A DNA stretch of 64,000 nucleotides from assembly GCF_014651895.1 (NCBI RefSeq), contig NZ_BMXT01000002.1, positions 682,001-746,000 on the forward strand, written 5' to 3'. A program made the position numbers and the translations under genes. Positions 1-8,514 of this stretch are shown piece by piece. The notes below the pieces were generated by a model, which made no database searches, was not told the DNA's origin, and worked only from the letters and a program-made list of their open reading frames with translations. The stretch is from Rhodanobacter panaciterrae (GTDB lineage Bacteria > Pseudomonadota > Gammaproteobacteria > Xanthomonadales > Rhodanobacteraceae). How positions within the stretch are numbered: position 1 is the first letter of the stretch; each line of letters begins with the position of its first letter.

Positions 1-1255
<1,255 letters not shown>

Positions 1256-1271
1256 GCCTCACTGGCGCCAT

Positions 1272-1307
1272 AACGAAGAAGCCCCGCACATGCGGGGCTT
1301 CTTCGTT
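1272..1307. terminator. Bidirectional rho-independent terminator between rpoD and the NTF2-like gene
   Basis: A near-perfect inverted repeat of about 16 bp per arm (arms 1272-1288 and 1291-1307) has a GCCCCGC/GCGGGGC core. The outer arms are A-rich on the left and T-rich on the right, which gives a U-tract for transcripts in either direction. It sits between the convergent stops of rpoD (1255) and the minus-strand gene ending at 1316. Confidence 0.9.
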
Positions 1308-1315
1308 TCAGGGGT

Positions 1316-1687
1316 TCAGCCGACGTCGTAGAAGAACTGCTCGCGCACGATCTTGCCGCCATGCACGCGGTACACGCAGATCTCGCTCATGTTCACCCGG
1401 CCACGCCCCTTCATGGTCACGTCCATCGCCATCGCGATGCTGAACCAGTTCTCAGCGATCACCGGCTCGCTCACGTTGCCGCCATGCACGGCCTCGATCA
1501 TCGAACCGAACTGTCGTCCCTTCTCGTAAATCGCCGCCAGTCCCTGCACGCTGCCCAACGCGCCCGGCGGCAAACCGTCCGGCTCGATACTCGCCGCATC
1601 CTCGGCATACAGCTCGCGCTGCGCGTCTTCGTATTTGCCTTCGCGACACAGTTCAACCAGTCGCTTGGCGATCGCCTCGGTCTTCAT
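1316..1687 (-). CDS. SnoaL/NTF2-like small protein (nuclear transport factor 2 fold)
   Basis: A 123-residue protein with the typical pattern of SnoaL-like/NTF2 cone proteins: N-terminal helices (IAKRLVELCREGKYEDAQRE), a GLAAIYEKGRQF segment, then the beta-sheet part (WFSIAMAMDVTMKGRGRVNM, ICVYRVHGGKIVREQFFY). Members bind or isomerise small hydrophobic ligands, but the substrate cannot be told from sequence. The start at 1687 is preferred over an upstream one at 1717 because GGAG lies about 7 bases in front of it and the upstream ten residues are basic and unlike the family. It is convergent with rpoD and shares its terminator. Confidence 0.8.
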   Translation of the reverse strand: MKTEAIAKRLVELCREGKYEDAQRELYAEDAASIEPDGLPPGALGSVQGLAAIYEKGRQFGSMIEAVHGGNVSEPVIAENWFSIAMAMDVTMKGRGRVNMSEICVYRVHGGKIVREQFFYDVG

Positions 1688-1810
1688 GCGCACTCTCCGA
1701 TCTGAAGGGAACGTCAAACGTACCCCGGGACGTGATCACGTACAGTGAAGACATCGACGCGTCATCCTCGTGCGCAATGTGCTCTCTACGGTAAACTTCC
1801 GCCCTTGCGC

Positions 1811-1886
1811 GGGCCTATAGCTCAATGGTTAGAGCAGAGGACTCATAATCCTTTGGTTCGAGGTTCGAGTCCTCGTGGGCCCACCA
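1811..1886 (+). tRNA. tRNA with CAT anticodon, probably tRNA-Ile2 (lysidine type); elongator tRNA-Met is the alternative
   Basis: This 76-base cloverleaf is complete with an encoded 3' CCA. The acceptor stem GGGCCTA pairs with TGGGCCC, the anticodon stem-loop is GAGGA-CTCATAA-TCCTT, and the T arm is CGAGG-TTCGAGT-CCTCG. The anticodon is CAT. The G1:C72 pair and the lack of three consecutive G:C pairs in the anticodon stem rule out initiator tRNA. The D-arm run CAATGGTTAGAGCAG and the TAATC-CTTTGGT context resemble ileX-type tRNA-Ile2, whose C34 is converted to lysidine by TilS. The Ile-versus-Met assignment is a judgement from resemblance. Confidence 0.9.
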
Positions 1887-1925
1887 CACATTCGTCCAAT
1901 GGTGTCCGGCCAAGTCCGAGATATC

Positions 1926-1956
1926 CAAGAAACCCCGCGCAATGCGGGGTTTCTTG
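1926..1956 (+). terminator. Terminator after the tRNA gene
   Basis: An inverted repeat with arms 1926-1938 (CAAGAAACCCCGC) and 1944-1956 (GCGGGGTTTCTTG) encloses a 5-base loop and starts 40 bases after the tRNA. The right arm ends T-rich. From here to about 2130 no gene is visible; the sequence is lower in GC than the flanks. Confidence 0.8.
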
Positions 1957-2130
1957 TCTTCAATTATCCGAACGCATCCAATTGCATCCGGCTTGAACGT
2001 GAGTCAGGCTGTGAATCATTGAGACACATTCGGCCCTACCTGACTCACAATCCACTGACTCACACCAGGGATTTCCACATGTTGCCGGCCTCAAGAGGGC
2101 CATTAAACATGATGGGCTTTCGTTCTTGAC

Positions 2131-2553
2131 TCATGATCGTGTCCAGCGCAGGTGATCCTCGTTCACAAGCTGGTGGCAGATGCCATCACGGTCTTTCGGC
2201 TTGGCGCAGGTGATCAAGGCGTTCGCTGTGATCTGCACTTCGCGGGCGGCCTTGGTGACGGCGTAGACCTTCTCGAAGCCATCAGTGTGGTTAGAGTCAT
2301 GCGAGTCAACGACTCCGTCGTAGATGTCATCTTGCAAGGACTCGAACGTGCCGGATGGCACGGAATCGCGGGCGAAGACACGAAGTGATTCCGCTTCGTA
2401 GAATGCTTCGCGCTGGCGACGGAAGTGTTCCTTGAGCTTCGGCTGCGGTAGCGCGTACGGATCACCATCAGTTCCCCATCGACCGCAACAATAAACACCA
2501 TCCACGCAAGCTGGCCAAACTATGCTTTCAGCAACATATGTGCGCGATCTCAC
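2131..2553 (-). pseudogene. Truncated hypothetical ORF, probable 3' remnant of an accessory gene next to the tRNA
   Basis: The reading frame starts only at a GTG (2553) with no ribosome-binding site. The frame stays open upstream to a TAG near 2620 without an ATG, as expected of a 5'-truncated gene. The roughly 140-residue product contains YCCGRWGTDGDPYALPQPKL, a helical middle and the ending KDRDGICHQLVNEDHLRWTR. The GxCHQLVN..LRW ending recalls C-terminal domains of ABC-three-component-type defence proteins; this is recalled resemblance only. Position just beside a tRNA gene and lower GC fit a decayed integrated segment. It could also be a real small gene of unknown function. Confidence 0.45.
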
Positions 2554-2727
2554 ATAAGCTTGGCCACATAAGGGAACCCGGTCGGCCGCCAGACGCTCAC
2601 TTGGGAGCTCGCCGCACTACTCAACATCGTGACTAGAGGCTAGTATCTTCGGTGGCTTAGTCGCGGGATGCCGGAGCGACAAGCGGTGTTGGAGGGATAC
2701 CTTCGGCAAAGGGATTTAGGGGGGAAA

Positions 2728-5073
2728 ATGCATCGCTTGATCGCTACCGTCTTCACGGCGGCCATGGCACTGTGCGTCAGTGCGGCATGGGCAGATGGGA
2801 CTTTCATCGCGGCACCCAACCGCACCGATATGGTCATCGACACCGCGCGGCAGATGATCTACATAGCCAACGGCACAAAGGTGCTTCGCTATGACCTCAG
2901 TTGCGACTGCCAGGCGACACCCATCACCCTCGGTGGTGCACTCAAGGGCATGGACCTGTCGCCCGACGGGAACACTCTGGCGGTTGCTGACGAGACCAAC
3001 GATGGCACGTATGCGTGGGTTCACCTCGTCAATCTGAATACGCTCGGTGACAACAAGGTTACGGTTCCCCTAGTTTCGACCAATGGATACCTCGAAGAAG
3101 TCGGAACCTTTTCCGTGGCCTATGCGTACGACGGCACGCTCCTGACGACGTCCCAATTTCCCGGTTCGGGCTGGGTGCCGTTGCGCAAGCTGGATCCTGC
3201 AACCAACACATGGACCGTGCTGGCCTCGGTGATGCAGGACACCATGCTCGCCCCCAGTGCCAACCGAAAGGTTATCGGCTTCGCCGAATCGAATATTTCC
3301 GATGGGAGATGGGGTGTGTATTACGCCGATACCGGCGTAATTGTTCGCCGTCAGTTGTACACGGACGGAACGTCCTGGTTCAACTACGAAATGGCCACGA
3401 ATCCCGACGGATCGCAATTCGCGATCCCGACATATGGCGGCACGTTCGTCTACGACAGCAACTATCAGAAAGTTGCCACGCTGGGCACTTATGCCGGCGC
3501 GCAGCCGATCGGTGGCACCTATGACCCCGTCCATCCACTTCTGTATCTGCCCTGGACGACCACGAGCGAGGTGCGCATCTACGACACGACCACGCTGACC
3601 CAGGTCGGCAGTTATGACGTTGGTGACGTATTCAACAACGTGGGCAATATGGCTTTCGTGCAGGGCCGCACCAGGATGGCGAACGACGGTTCGATTCTGG
3701 CCGTCTCGGTGACCGGTGGAGTCCAATACATCAATCTATACGCACCCGTCCAGGCGAATCCCGTCAATGAGACCAGCGATGGTGGCCGTGTGGTCATTCG
3801 CCTTCCGGCCAGCATCGGCAACGGGCGACCGATGGCGTTCAACTTCCCCGTTGCGCCTACGCACGGTCAGATGTTCGTGACCAACGGGGTTATGACCTAC
3901 GTCCCGGACCCCGGTTTTACGGGGACGGACACCTTCAGCTACGCAGCACATTACGGGAACGACTCGGCATCTGCTCCGGTAACGATCACAGTGACTGCCA
4001 GTCAAGCGACCTATTCGCCAACGGTCTCATTTGCCACACTTCCGGTACTGAGTCCCTCAACTCCTGTGCCCGGCCGCAGTACGGTGCCTGGAGATTTCAA
4101 CGGAGACGGCGCGTCAGATCTCCTGTGGTTCAATCCAGGATCGAGCCAGGTGGGTTACTGGACGATGTCTTCATCCGGCGGCAGCCCCCACCGGACGGGT
4201 GCGCGTACGTTCCAGGTGACTGCCGGCTACTACGTTGGGGCTTCGGGTGACTTCAATGGCGACGGCTATGCCGATCTCATATTCACCAGCGCCGGGCGCG
4301 ATCTCTGGCTCTGGACCAACAACACCCAAGGTGGCTTTCAATCCCAATATGTGGGGATCTATCCGTCCGCTTGGCAGCTGATTGGGGCGGGTGACATCAA
4401 CGGGGACGGGTATGACGACCTGCTATGGCTGGATCCCTCTGATTGCCAGTTTGCCTACTGGTTGATGAAAGGGGCGACGCGGATCGGCTCCAAGGTGTTC
4501 AACGTGGCCTGCGGGTATTACCCGGTCGCGGTGGGATACTTCAGCTCAAGCCAGAAGCTCAGCATCTTCTGGACCAGTGCCGCAGGCGATCTCTATCTGT
4601 GGGACAGCACTGGAGCTGGATTCCGCAGCTACGACATATCGACCGTATTCGATGGATCGGGTTCTACCGTCCGTCCTGCTCGGACCGCCTGGGCCATCGG
4701 TGGCGGCTATGCCGGCAGTGGCATCGGCTTGGAACGCTATGACACGACAACCGGCCAAGGCTACGGCTTCACGCTGCAGCGCTTGTTCGATGCCCAAGGC
4801 TCTCAGTCCAGCGTCGCGAAGACTCCAACGTGGAGCGGTGCCACGCCTTTCCTGTCACCAGGCTCGGCTGGCTACCTCGTTCAGGGCCTCGCTACCGGCC
4901 TCTACACGTTGAACCCACAGAACAATGTCATCACGACCTTCGGTCCGGTTGCTGGAAGCCCGTCGGCTTCCGGTGCAGCACCGCAACCCGGTGGCAGCAG
5001 TTGGACCTACCCGATCGGGTGGTATGTTGTCGGATCGTGGGCCAACGGAGCTGCACCGCTTCCTTGGCGTTGA
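2728..5073 (+). CDS. Secreted beta-propeller / cadherin-like / FG-GAP repeat protein
   Basis: A 781-residue exported protein of unknown role. Residues 1-23 form a signal peptide (MHRLIATVFTAAMALCVSAAWA). Residues about 25-360 have propeller-like strand repeats (for example LSPDGNTLAVADE and RKLDPATNTWTVLAS). Residues about 370-450 form a bacterial Ig/cadherin-like module ending in DPGFTGTDTFSYAA. From about 460 onward come FG-GAP/VCBS repeats with calcium-loop motifs DFNGDGASDLLW, DFNGDGYADLIF and DINGDGYDDLLW. Such proteins usually act in adhesion or at the cell surface. The start at 2728 has the signal peptide and a GGGGG run 7 bases upstream; the in-frame ATG at 2668 lacks both. It lies alone in the tRNA-side accessory stretch and has no visible cell-wall or T9SS sorting signal. 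Confidence 0.85.
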   Translation: MHRLIATVFTAAMALCVSAAWADGTFIAAPNRTDMVIDTARQMIYIANGTKVLRYDLSCDCQATPITLGGALKGMDLSPDGNTLAVADETNDGTYAWVHLVNLNTLGDNKVTVPLVSTNGYLEEVGTFSVAYAYDGTLLTTSQFPGSGWVPLRKLDPATNTWTVLASVMQDTMLAPSANRKVIGFAESNISDGRWGVYYADTGVIVRRQLYTDGTSWFNYEMATNPDGSQFAIPTYGGTFVYDSNYQKVATLGTYAGAQPIGGTYDPVHPLLYLPWTTTSEVRIYDTTTLTQVGSYDVGDVFNNVGNMAFVQGRTRMANDGSILAVSVTGGVQYINLYAPVQANPVNETSDGGRVVIRLPASIGNGRPMAFNFPVAPTHGQMFVTNGVMTYVPDPGFTGTDTFSYAAHYGNDSASAPVTITVTASQATYSPTVSFATLPVLSPSTPVPGRSTVPGDFNGDGASDLLWFNPGSSQVGYWTMSSSGGSPHRTGARTFQVTAGYYVGASGDFNGDGYADLIFTSAGRDLWLWTNNTQGGFQSQYVGIYPSAWQLIGAGDINGDGYDDLLWLDPSDCQFAYWLMKGATRIGSKVFNVACGYYPVAVGYFSSSQKLSIFWTSAAGDLYLWDSTGAGFRSYDISTVFDGSGSTVRPARTAWAIGGGYAGSGIGLERYDTTTGQGYGFTLQRLFDAQGSQSSVAKTPTWSGATPFLSPGSAGYLVQGLATGLYTLNPQNNVITTFGPVAGSPSASGAAPQPGGSSWTYPIGWYVVGSWANGAAPLPWR

Positions 5074-5129
5074 GTCCATCCAGAATCCAGGATTTGCCCC
5101 ACGAATCGAGTGCCAATGAACTCAGTCTG

Positions 5130-5159
5130 CGCGGGAACCGGGGCTACCCGGTTCCCGCG
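5130..5159. terminator. Perfect 13-bp hairpin downstream of the FG-GAP gene
   Basis: Arms 5130-5142 (CGCGGGAACCGGG) and 5147-5159 pair perfectly around a 4-base loop, 57 bases after the FG-GAP stop codon. There is no clear T-run, so it may be a weak or factor-assisted terminator. The rest of 5074-5447, between two convergent genes, holds no ORF with coding character. Confidence 0.5.
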
Positions 5160-5447
5160 TCGATGGGCGCCAGAACCCGGCAATCCGAATCCCTGCCTGC
5201 CGTCCATTACAAACGTGTCCATGGAACTACCCCGTTTCGGGGTGTGGCCGCGGGGACGGGCATGCAAGCTGGAGGCGCTGACGCAGGTCATGCCGCGCCT
5301 TGGACTGCCTTACCGGTTTCCATCGATCGCAGTCCCTATTCCCGCATCGGGCTCTAACCGCACATTAGCGACATCCGCCATGGATTGTTCTCGCAATTAA
5401 GGCGCGCTCCTGCCACATGCTGAAGTCCTCCCAAAGGCGCCTTACGT

Positions 5448-6824
5448 CTACTTAGTCGTGCGAGCATGCGGTTCAAGAATTTCCGTCAGCGGCTTGCCCT
5501 GGACCGTTCCGAGGGAAAGATGCAGCAGCTGCGCGATCGTCGGCGCGATATCGACATTGGGAAATGCAGGGATCTCGCCCTTGGCCCGAATGCCGAAGCC
5601 TGCCGCAATGAAAATGCCCTGCATGAGCGGATCCGAGTTGGGATAGCCGTGGGCCCCGATTTCATTGGTCGGTGTCACGTAGTCTCCCGTGTCGCCCTCC
5701 TTGAAGGCGTAGCCGTCTGCGGCGTAGAGCAGCAGGTCCGGTGCTTGATCGCTCTGTGCCGGCGTCGGCCAACCTTCTTTCGCCGCCTCGGCGGGAGTCA
5801 GTACCGAGCGGATGCCGGGCGTGCCCGCGAAGAGCGACTTCAATGCCTTGATCGACGCTTTCGTGGCGTGCTGCTGATAGACCAGCGCGAAACCGTCATC
5901 CGGCACGCTGAAACTGGGCTGGCTCGCCGAGGCTGCCTGCAGGCCGGCCTGTTTGAGCAGGACATTGGGATGCAAGGTCTGATGAACACTCTGCTGACCG
6001 TGGTCGGAGACGATGATGAAGGTGGTGCGATCGAAGTCGCCGGCAGCGCGCACCGCGTCGACGACCTCCTTCACGCGATCATCGAGAAAGGCGATGGTAT
6101 TGCGCCCCGCGTTGTTGCCGAAGCCTGTCTCGTGCTCGATGCTGTCGAGCGCCAGCAGATGCAGCAACAGCAGGTCGGGGTGATGCTGCTGGATGATGTC
6201 GACCGCCGCGCGGGTATACATGCGATCGCGCCATGCCTGCGATGGCACGCCGAAATGCACGAGTTGGTCATCGGTGAGGACCCCCTGCCGCACGAGATCC
6301 TGCTCGATGGCGCCGTGGGGATCGGGATGTTCGGCGAATTGCCAGTCGATGCTCGGTGTGCCTTCGATGGCAACCCAGTCCACCTGTGCTGTCGTGAGAC
6401 CCGCCTTGTGCGCGGCGTCGTAGACGGTAGGGGCAGCGACCAGTCGGGACTTCGGCGCCTTCATGTCGATCCTTGGCAGCATGGCGGTGCGCTGGTCGAC
6501 GATCAGTCCGTTGACCAGCACGTGATGCCGGCTCGCGTCGACACCGGTGACCATGGCGGTGTGATTGGGCCAGGTGACGGTGGGGTTGATCGGCTGCATG
6601 GAAGCCGCATAGGCGCCGCGCTGCATCAACGCATGCAGCGTTGGTGCGGGCAGTTGCGGCTCATGCAGGCTGACCGCAGCGAAGGCATCCAGACTGATCA
6701 CCACGACCTTCGGCCGCTGCGTGGCGGGCGCGGCCTGTGCGCAAAGCGGAAGTGCGACGCTGCCCGCGAACAGCATCGCCGTGGCGACGACGTTTCGAAG
6801 CAAACCGGAGCGTGGGAACATCAT
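5448..6824 (-). CDS. Periplasmic type I phosphodiesterase / nucleotide pyrophosphatase family (alkaline phosphatase superfamily)
   Basis: A 458-residue exported hydrolase of the NPP branch of the alkaline phosphatase superfamily, which cleaves phosphate diesters or pyrophosphates with two zinc ions. After a signal peptide (residues about 1-31, ending CAQA) come metal ligand D46 in VVVISLDAF, the probable nucleophile T84 in VTWPNHTAM, a second Asp/His set in LALDSIEHETG, and the late ligands in FIIVSDHGQQ. Length and order are normal for the family. The start is MM at 6824 with GAGAGG 6 bases upstream. It is the last of three same-strand genes after GH3 and GH30. The natural substrate is not evident. 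Confidence 0.9.
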   Translation of the reverse strand: MMFPRSGLLRNVVATAMLFAGSVALPLCAQAAPATQRPKVVVISLDAFAAVSLHEPQLPAPTLHALMQRGAYAASMQPINPTVTWPNHTAMVTGVDASRHHVLVNGLIVDQRTAMLPRIDMKAPKSRLVAAPTVYDAAHKAGLTTAQVDWVAIEGTPSIDWQFAEHPDPHGAIEQDLVRQGVLTDDQLVHFGVPSQAWRDRMYTRAAVDIIQQHHPDLLLLHLLALDSIEHETGFGNNAGRNTIAFLDDRVKEVVDAVRAAGDFDRTTFIIVSDHGQQSVHQTLHPNVLLKQAGLQAASASQPSFSVPDDGFALVYQQHATKASIKALKSLFAGTPGIRSVLTPAEAAKEGWPTPAQSDQAPDLLLYAADGYAFKEGDTGDYVTPTNEIGAHGYPNSDPLMQGIFIAAGFGIRAKGEIPAFPNVDIAPTIAQLLHLSLGTVQGKPLTEILEPHARTTK

Positions 6825-6904
6825 GCGATCCTCTCGCTGGAGAAATGACGCTTTCGGAACACCGTATCACTCATTCACGTTGCGATTGCCGAGCGTCCCA
6901 CTCG

Positions 6905-8479
6905 TCAGCGGACGCTTTTCAACCAGTCGAGAGCTCGTCGTATCCACACGCTTGCCTGATCCGGATTCCATACGAAAGTCGCCACGCTCTGCGCTGGCAA
7001 CGTGTATTGGAAACCGGTTCGGTCCTCCCTCACGGAGACGTGGCGTGTACTCGTATTGCTGTTCACCATCACCAGCACGATCGATCCGTCAGCAGCATTC
7101 CGGAATGCGACATTCTCGATGCCCTTGTCTGTCTCACTGGATCCCACCCGAACGGCACCGGGCAGCACGAATCGACTGAAGTGGGCGAACGCGTAGTATT
7201 CATCGTTGCGGCTCACCTCGCCCGTGCTTGAGTCGATCGTGACCACGCCCTTGCAGGCGTCGCACCCACCGAAATGCGGGCCATGCTTCTCGTCGAGCGC
7301 CAGGTTCCAGTACACCACGCCACGTGCCCATTGCCTGAGTCCGGCGAGCAGCAGGTCGCGCGTAAACCAGAGCAACTCGCCGTTTGCGCTTGACGCCCAG
7401 TCGCCACCGGAACACTCGGTGATGTAGGCGTCTTTCTTGGGATACGCACGATGCACCTTGCTCTGCGCATACGGGCTGCCGCTGTAGCAGTGCCAGGCCA
7501 CGCCATCGATATAGCGCGCCGCATCAGGGTCGGCCAGCACGCTCAAGGGTTCTTCCGGCTTGTCCCAGTTGTGGTCCCACTCAAGAAGGTGTGTCTTTGG
7601 CTTGCGGTTGGCCAGCGCCGGGCCGAGATACTGTCCGATGAGGCGTGCCCGCGTGGCCGCAGGCACTTCCATGCCCGGGTAGGTCACAGGCACAAAGCCC
7701 GGCTCGTTCTGCAAGGTCAGGGCGAAGATGGGGATGCCGTAGCCGCGATAGGTATCGAGGTACTTGACGAGATAGTCCGCGTAGGTGCTTTCGAACTGCG
7801 GCAGCAATTCCCCGCCAATCAGGTTTTCGCTGGTCTTCATCCACGCCGGCGCACTCCATGACGACGCGATGATGCGCAACTGTGGATTGACCGACAAGAT
7901 CTCGCGTACGGCCGGTATCACCTCCAACAGATTGGCGGCGACATTGAAGTGCTGCAAGGCGGGATCGACCTGGCCGAACGGGAGATCATCCAGGGTGTAT
8001 TGCTGCAGCGAGAAATCCGAGGCGCCGATGGTCAGCCGCATCATGTTCATATTGAGGTTGGGCGGCGGCCCAAACATTTCGAGCAAAAGCGCACTGCGCT
8101 GCGCCCCACTCATCCTGTCCTGAAGCAACCATGCCGACGAGTCCGTCAGCGCGGCCCCGAAGCCGACGATGGACTGGTAAGTCTTGCGGGTGTCGATGAC
8201 CACATCGGCGGGCAGCGACTCGTGGGCGCTCATTTCGATATCGGGCTGCTGCACCAATCGCAATCGGCGATCCGCCGTGCTCAGCCAAAGCTGGACGGTG
8301 GGCATGATCGGATGCGCCGGGGCAACTCTGGGCGCTATCGCGCGATGCGGGCGGCGCGATGCATAAAGGAAAGCCAGTGCAAGCAAGGTAATCAAGGCAA
8401 TGGATGCAATCGCCATCCAGCCGTGGGCACCTTTGCGCTCATCGCCTTTGCGCTCATCCATGCTATACACGAGGCCCAT
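6905..8479 (-). CDS. Glycoside hydrolase family 30 (glucosylceramidase-like), membrane-anchored
   Basis: A retaining glycosidase of family GH30, whose members act on beta-glucosides/glucosylceramide or beta-1,6-glucans. Residues 22-41 form a membrane segment or uncleaved signal, and the catalytic TIM barrel starts near residue 85 (YQSIVGFGAALTDSSAW). The acid/base is E259 in LTLQNEP and the nucleophile E355 in DAYITECSGG. The C-terminal beta domain ends at residue 524. The gene starts 36 bases after the GH3 stop on the same strand, so they are probably cotranscribed. The start is uncertain: a second ATG at residue 7 is possible and neither has a strong ribosome-binding site. The N-terminus contains a small tandem duplication (DERKG twice). 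Confidence 0.9.
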   Translation of the reverse strand: MGLVYSMDERKGDERKGAHGWMAIASIALITLLALAFLYASRRPHRAIAPRVAPAHPIMPTVQLWLSTADRRLRLVQQPDIEMSAHESLPADVVIDTRKTYQSIVGFGAALTDSSAWLLQDRMSGAQRSALLLEMFGPPPNLNMNMMRLTIGASDFSLQQYTLDDLPFGQVDPALQHFNVAANLLEVIPAVREILSVNPQLRIIASSWSAPAWMKTSENLIGGELLPQFESTYADYLVKYLDTYRGYGIPIFALTLQNEPGFVPVTYPGMEVPAATRARLIGQYLGPALANRKPKTHLLEWDHNWDKPEEPLSVLADPDAARYIDGVAWHCYSGSPYAQSKVHRAYPKKDAYITECSGGDWASSANGELLWFTRDLLLAGLRQWARGVVYWNLALDEKHGPHFGGCDACKGVVTIDSSTGEVSRNDEYYAFAHFSRFVLPGAVRVGSSETDKGIENVAFRNAADGSIVLVMVNSNTSTRHVSVREDRTGFQYTLPAQSVATFVWNPDQASVWIRRALDWLKSVR

Positions 8480-8514
8480 TACCCACGTTGCGGTTCATCG
8501 CGACAACCTCACGC

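Noticed and set aside
1811..1886. Initiator tRNA-Met
   Set aside because: The first acceptor pair is G:C and the anticodon stem lacks the three G:C pairs typical of initiator tRNA.
5074..5447. Several short overlapping frames between the FG-GAP and phosphodiesterase genes
   Set aside because: No ribosome-binding sites, no recognisable sequence, and all overlap one another in a convergent spacer.
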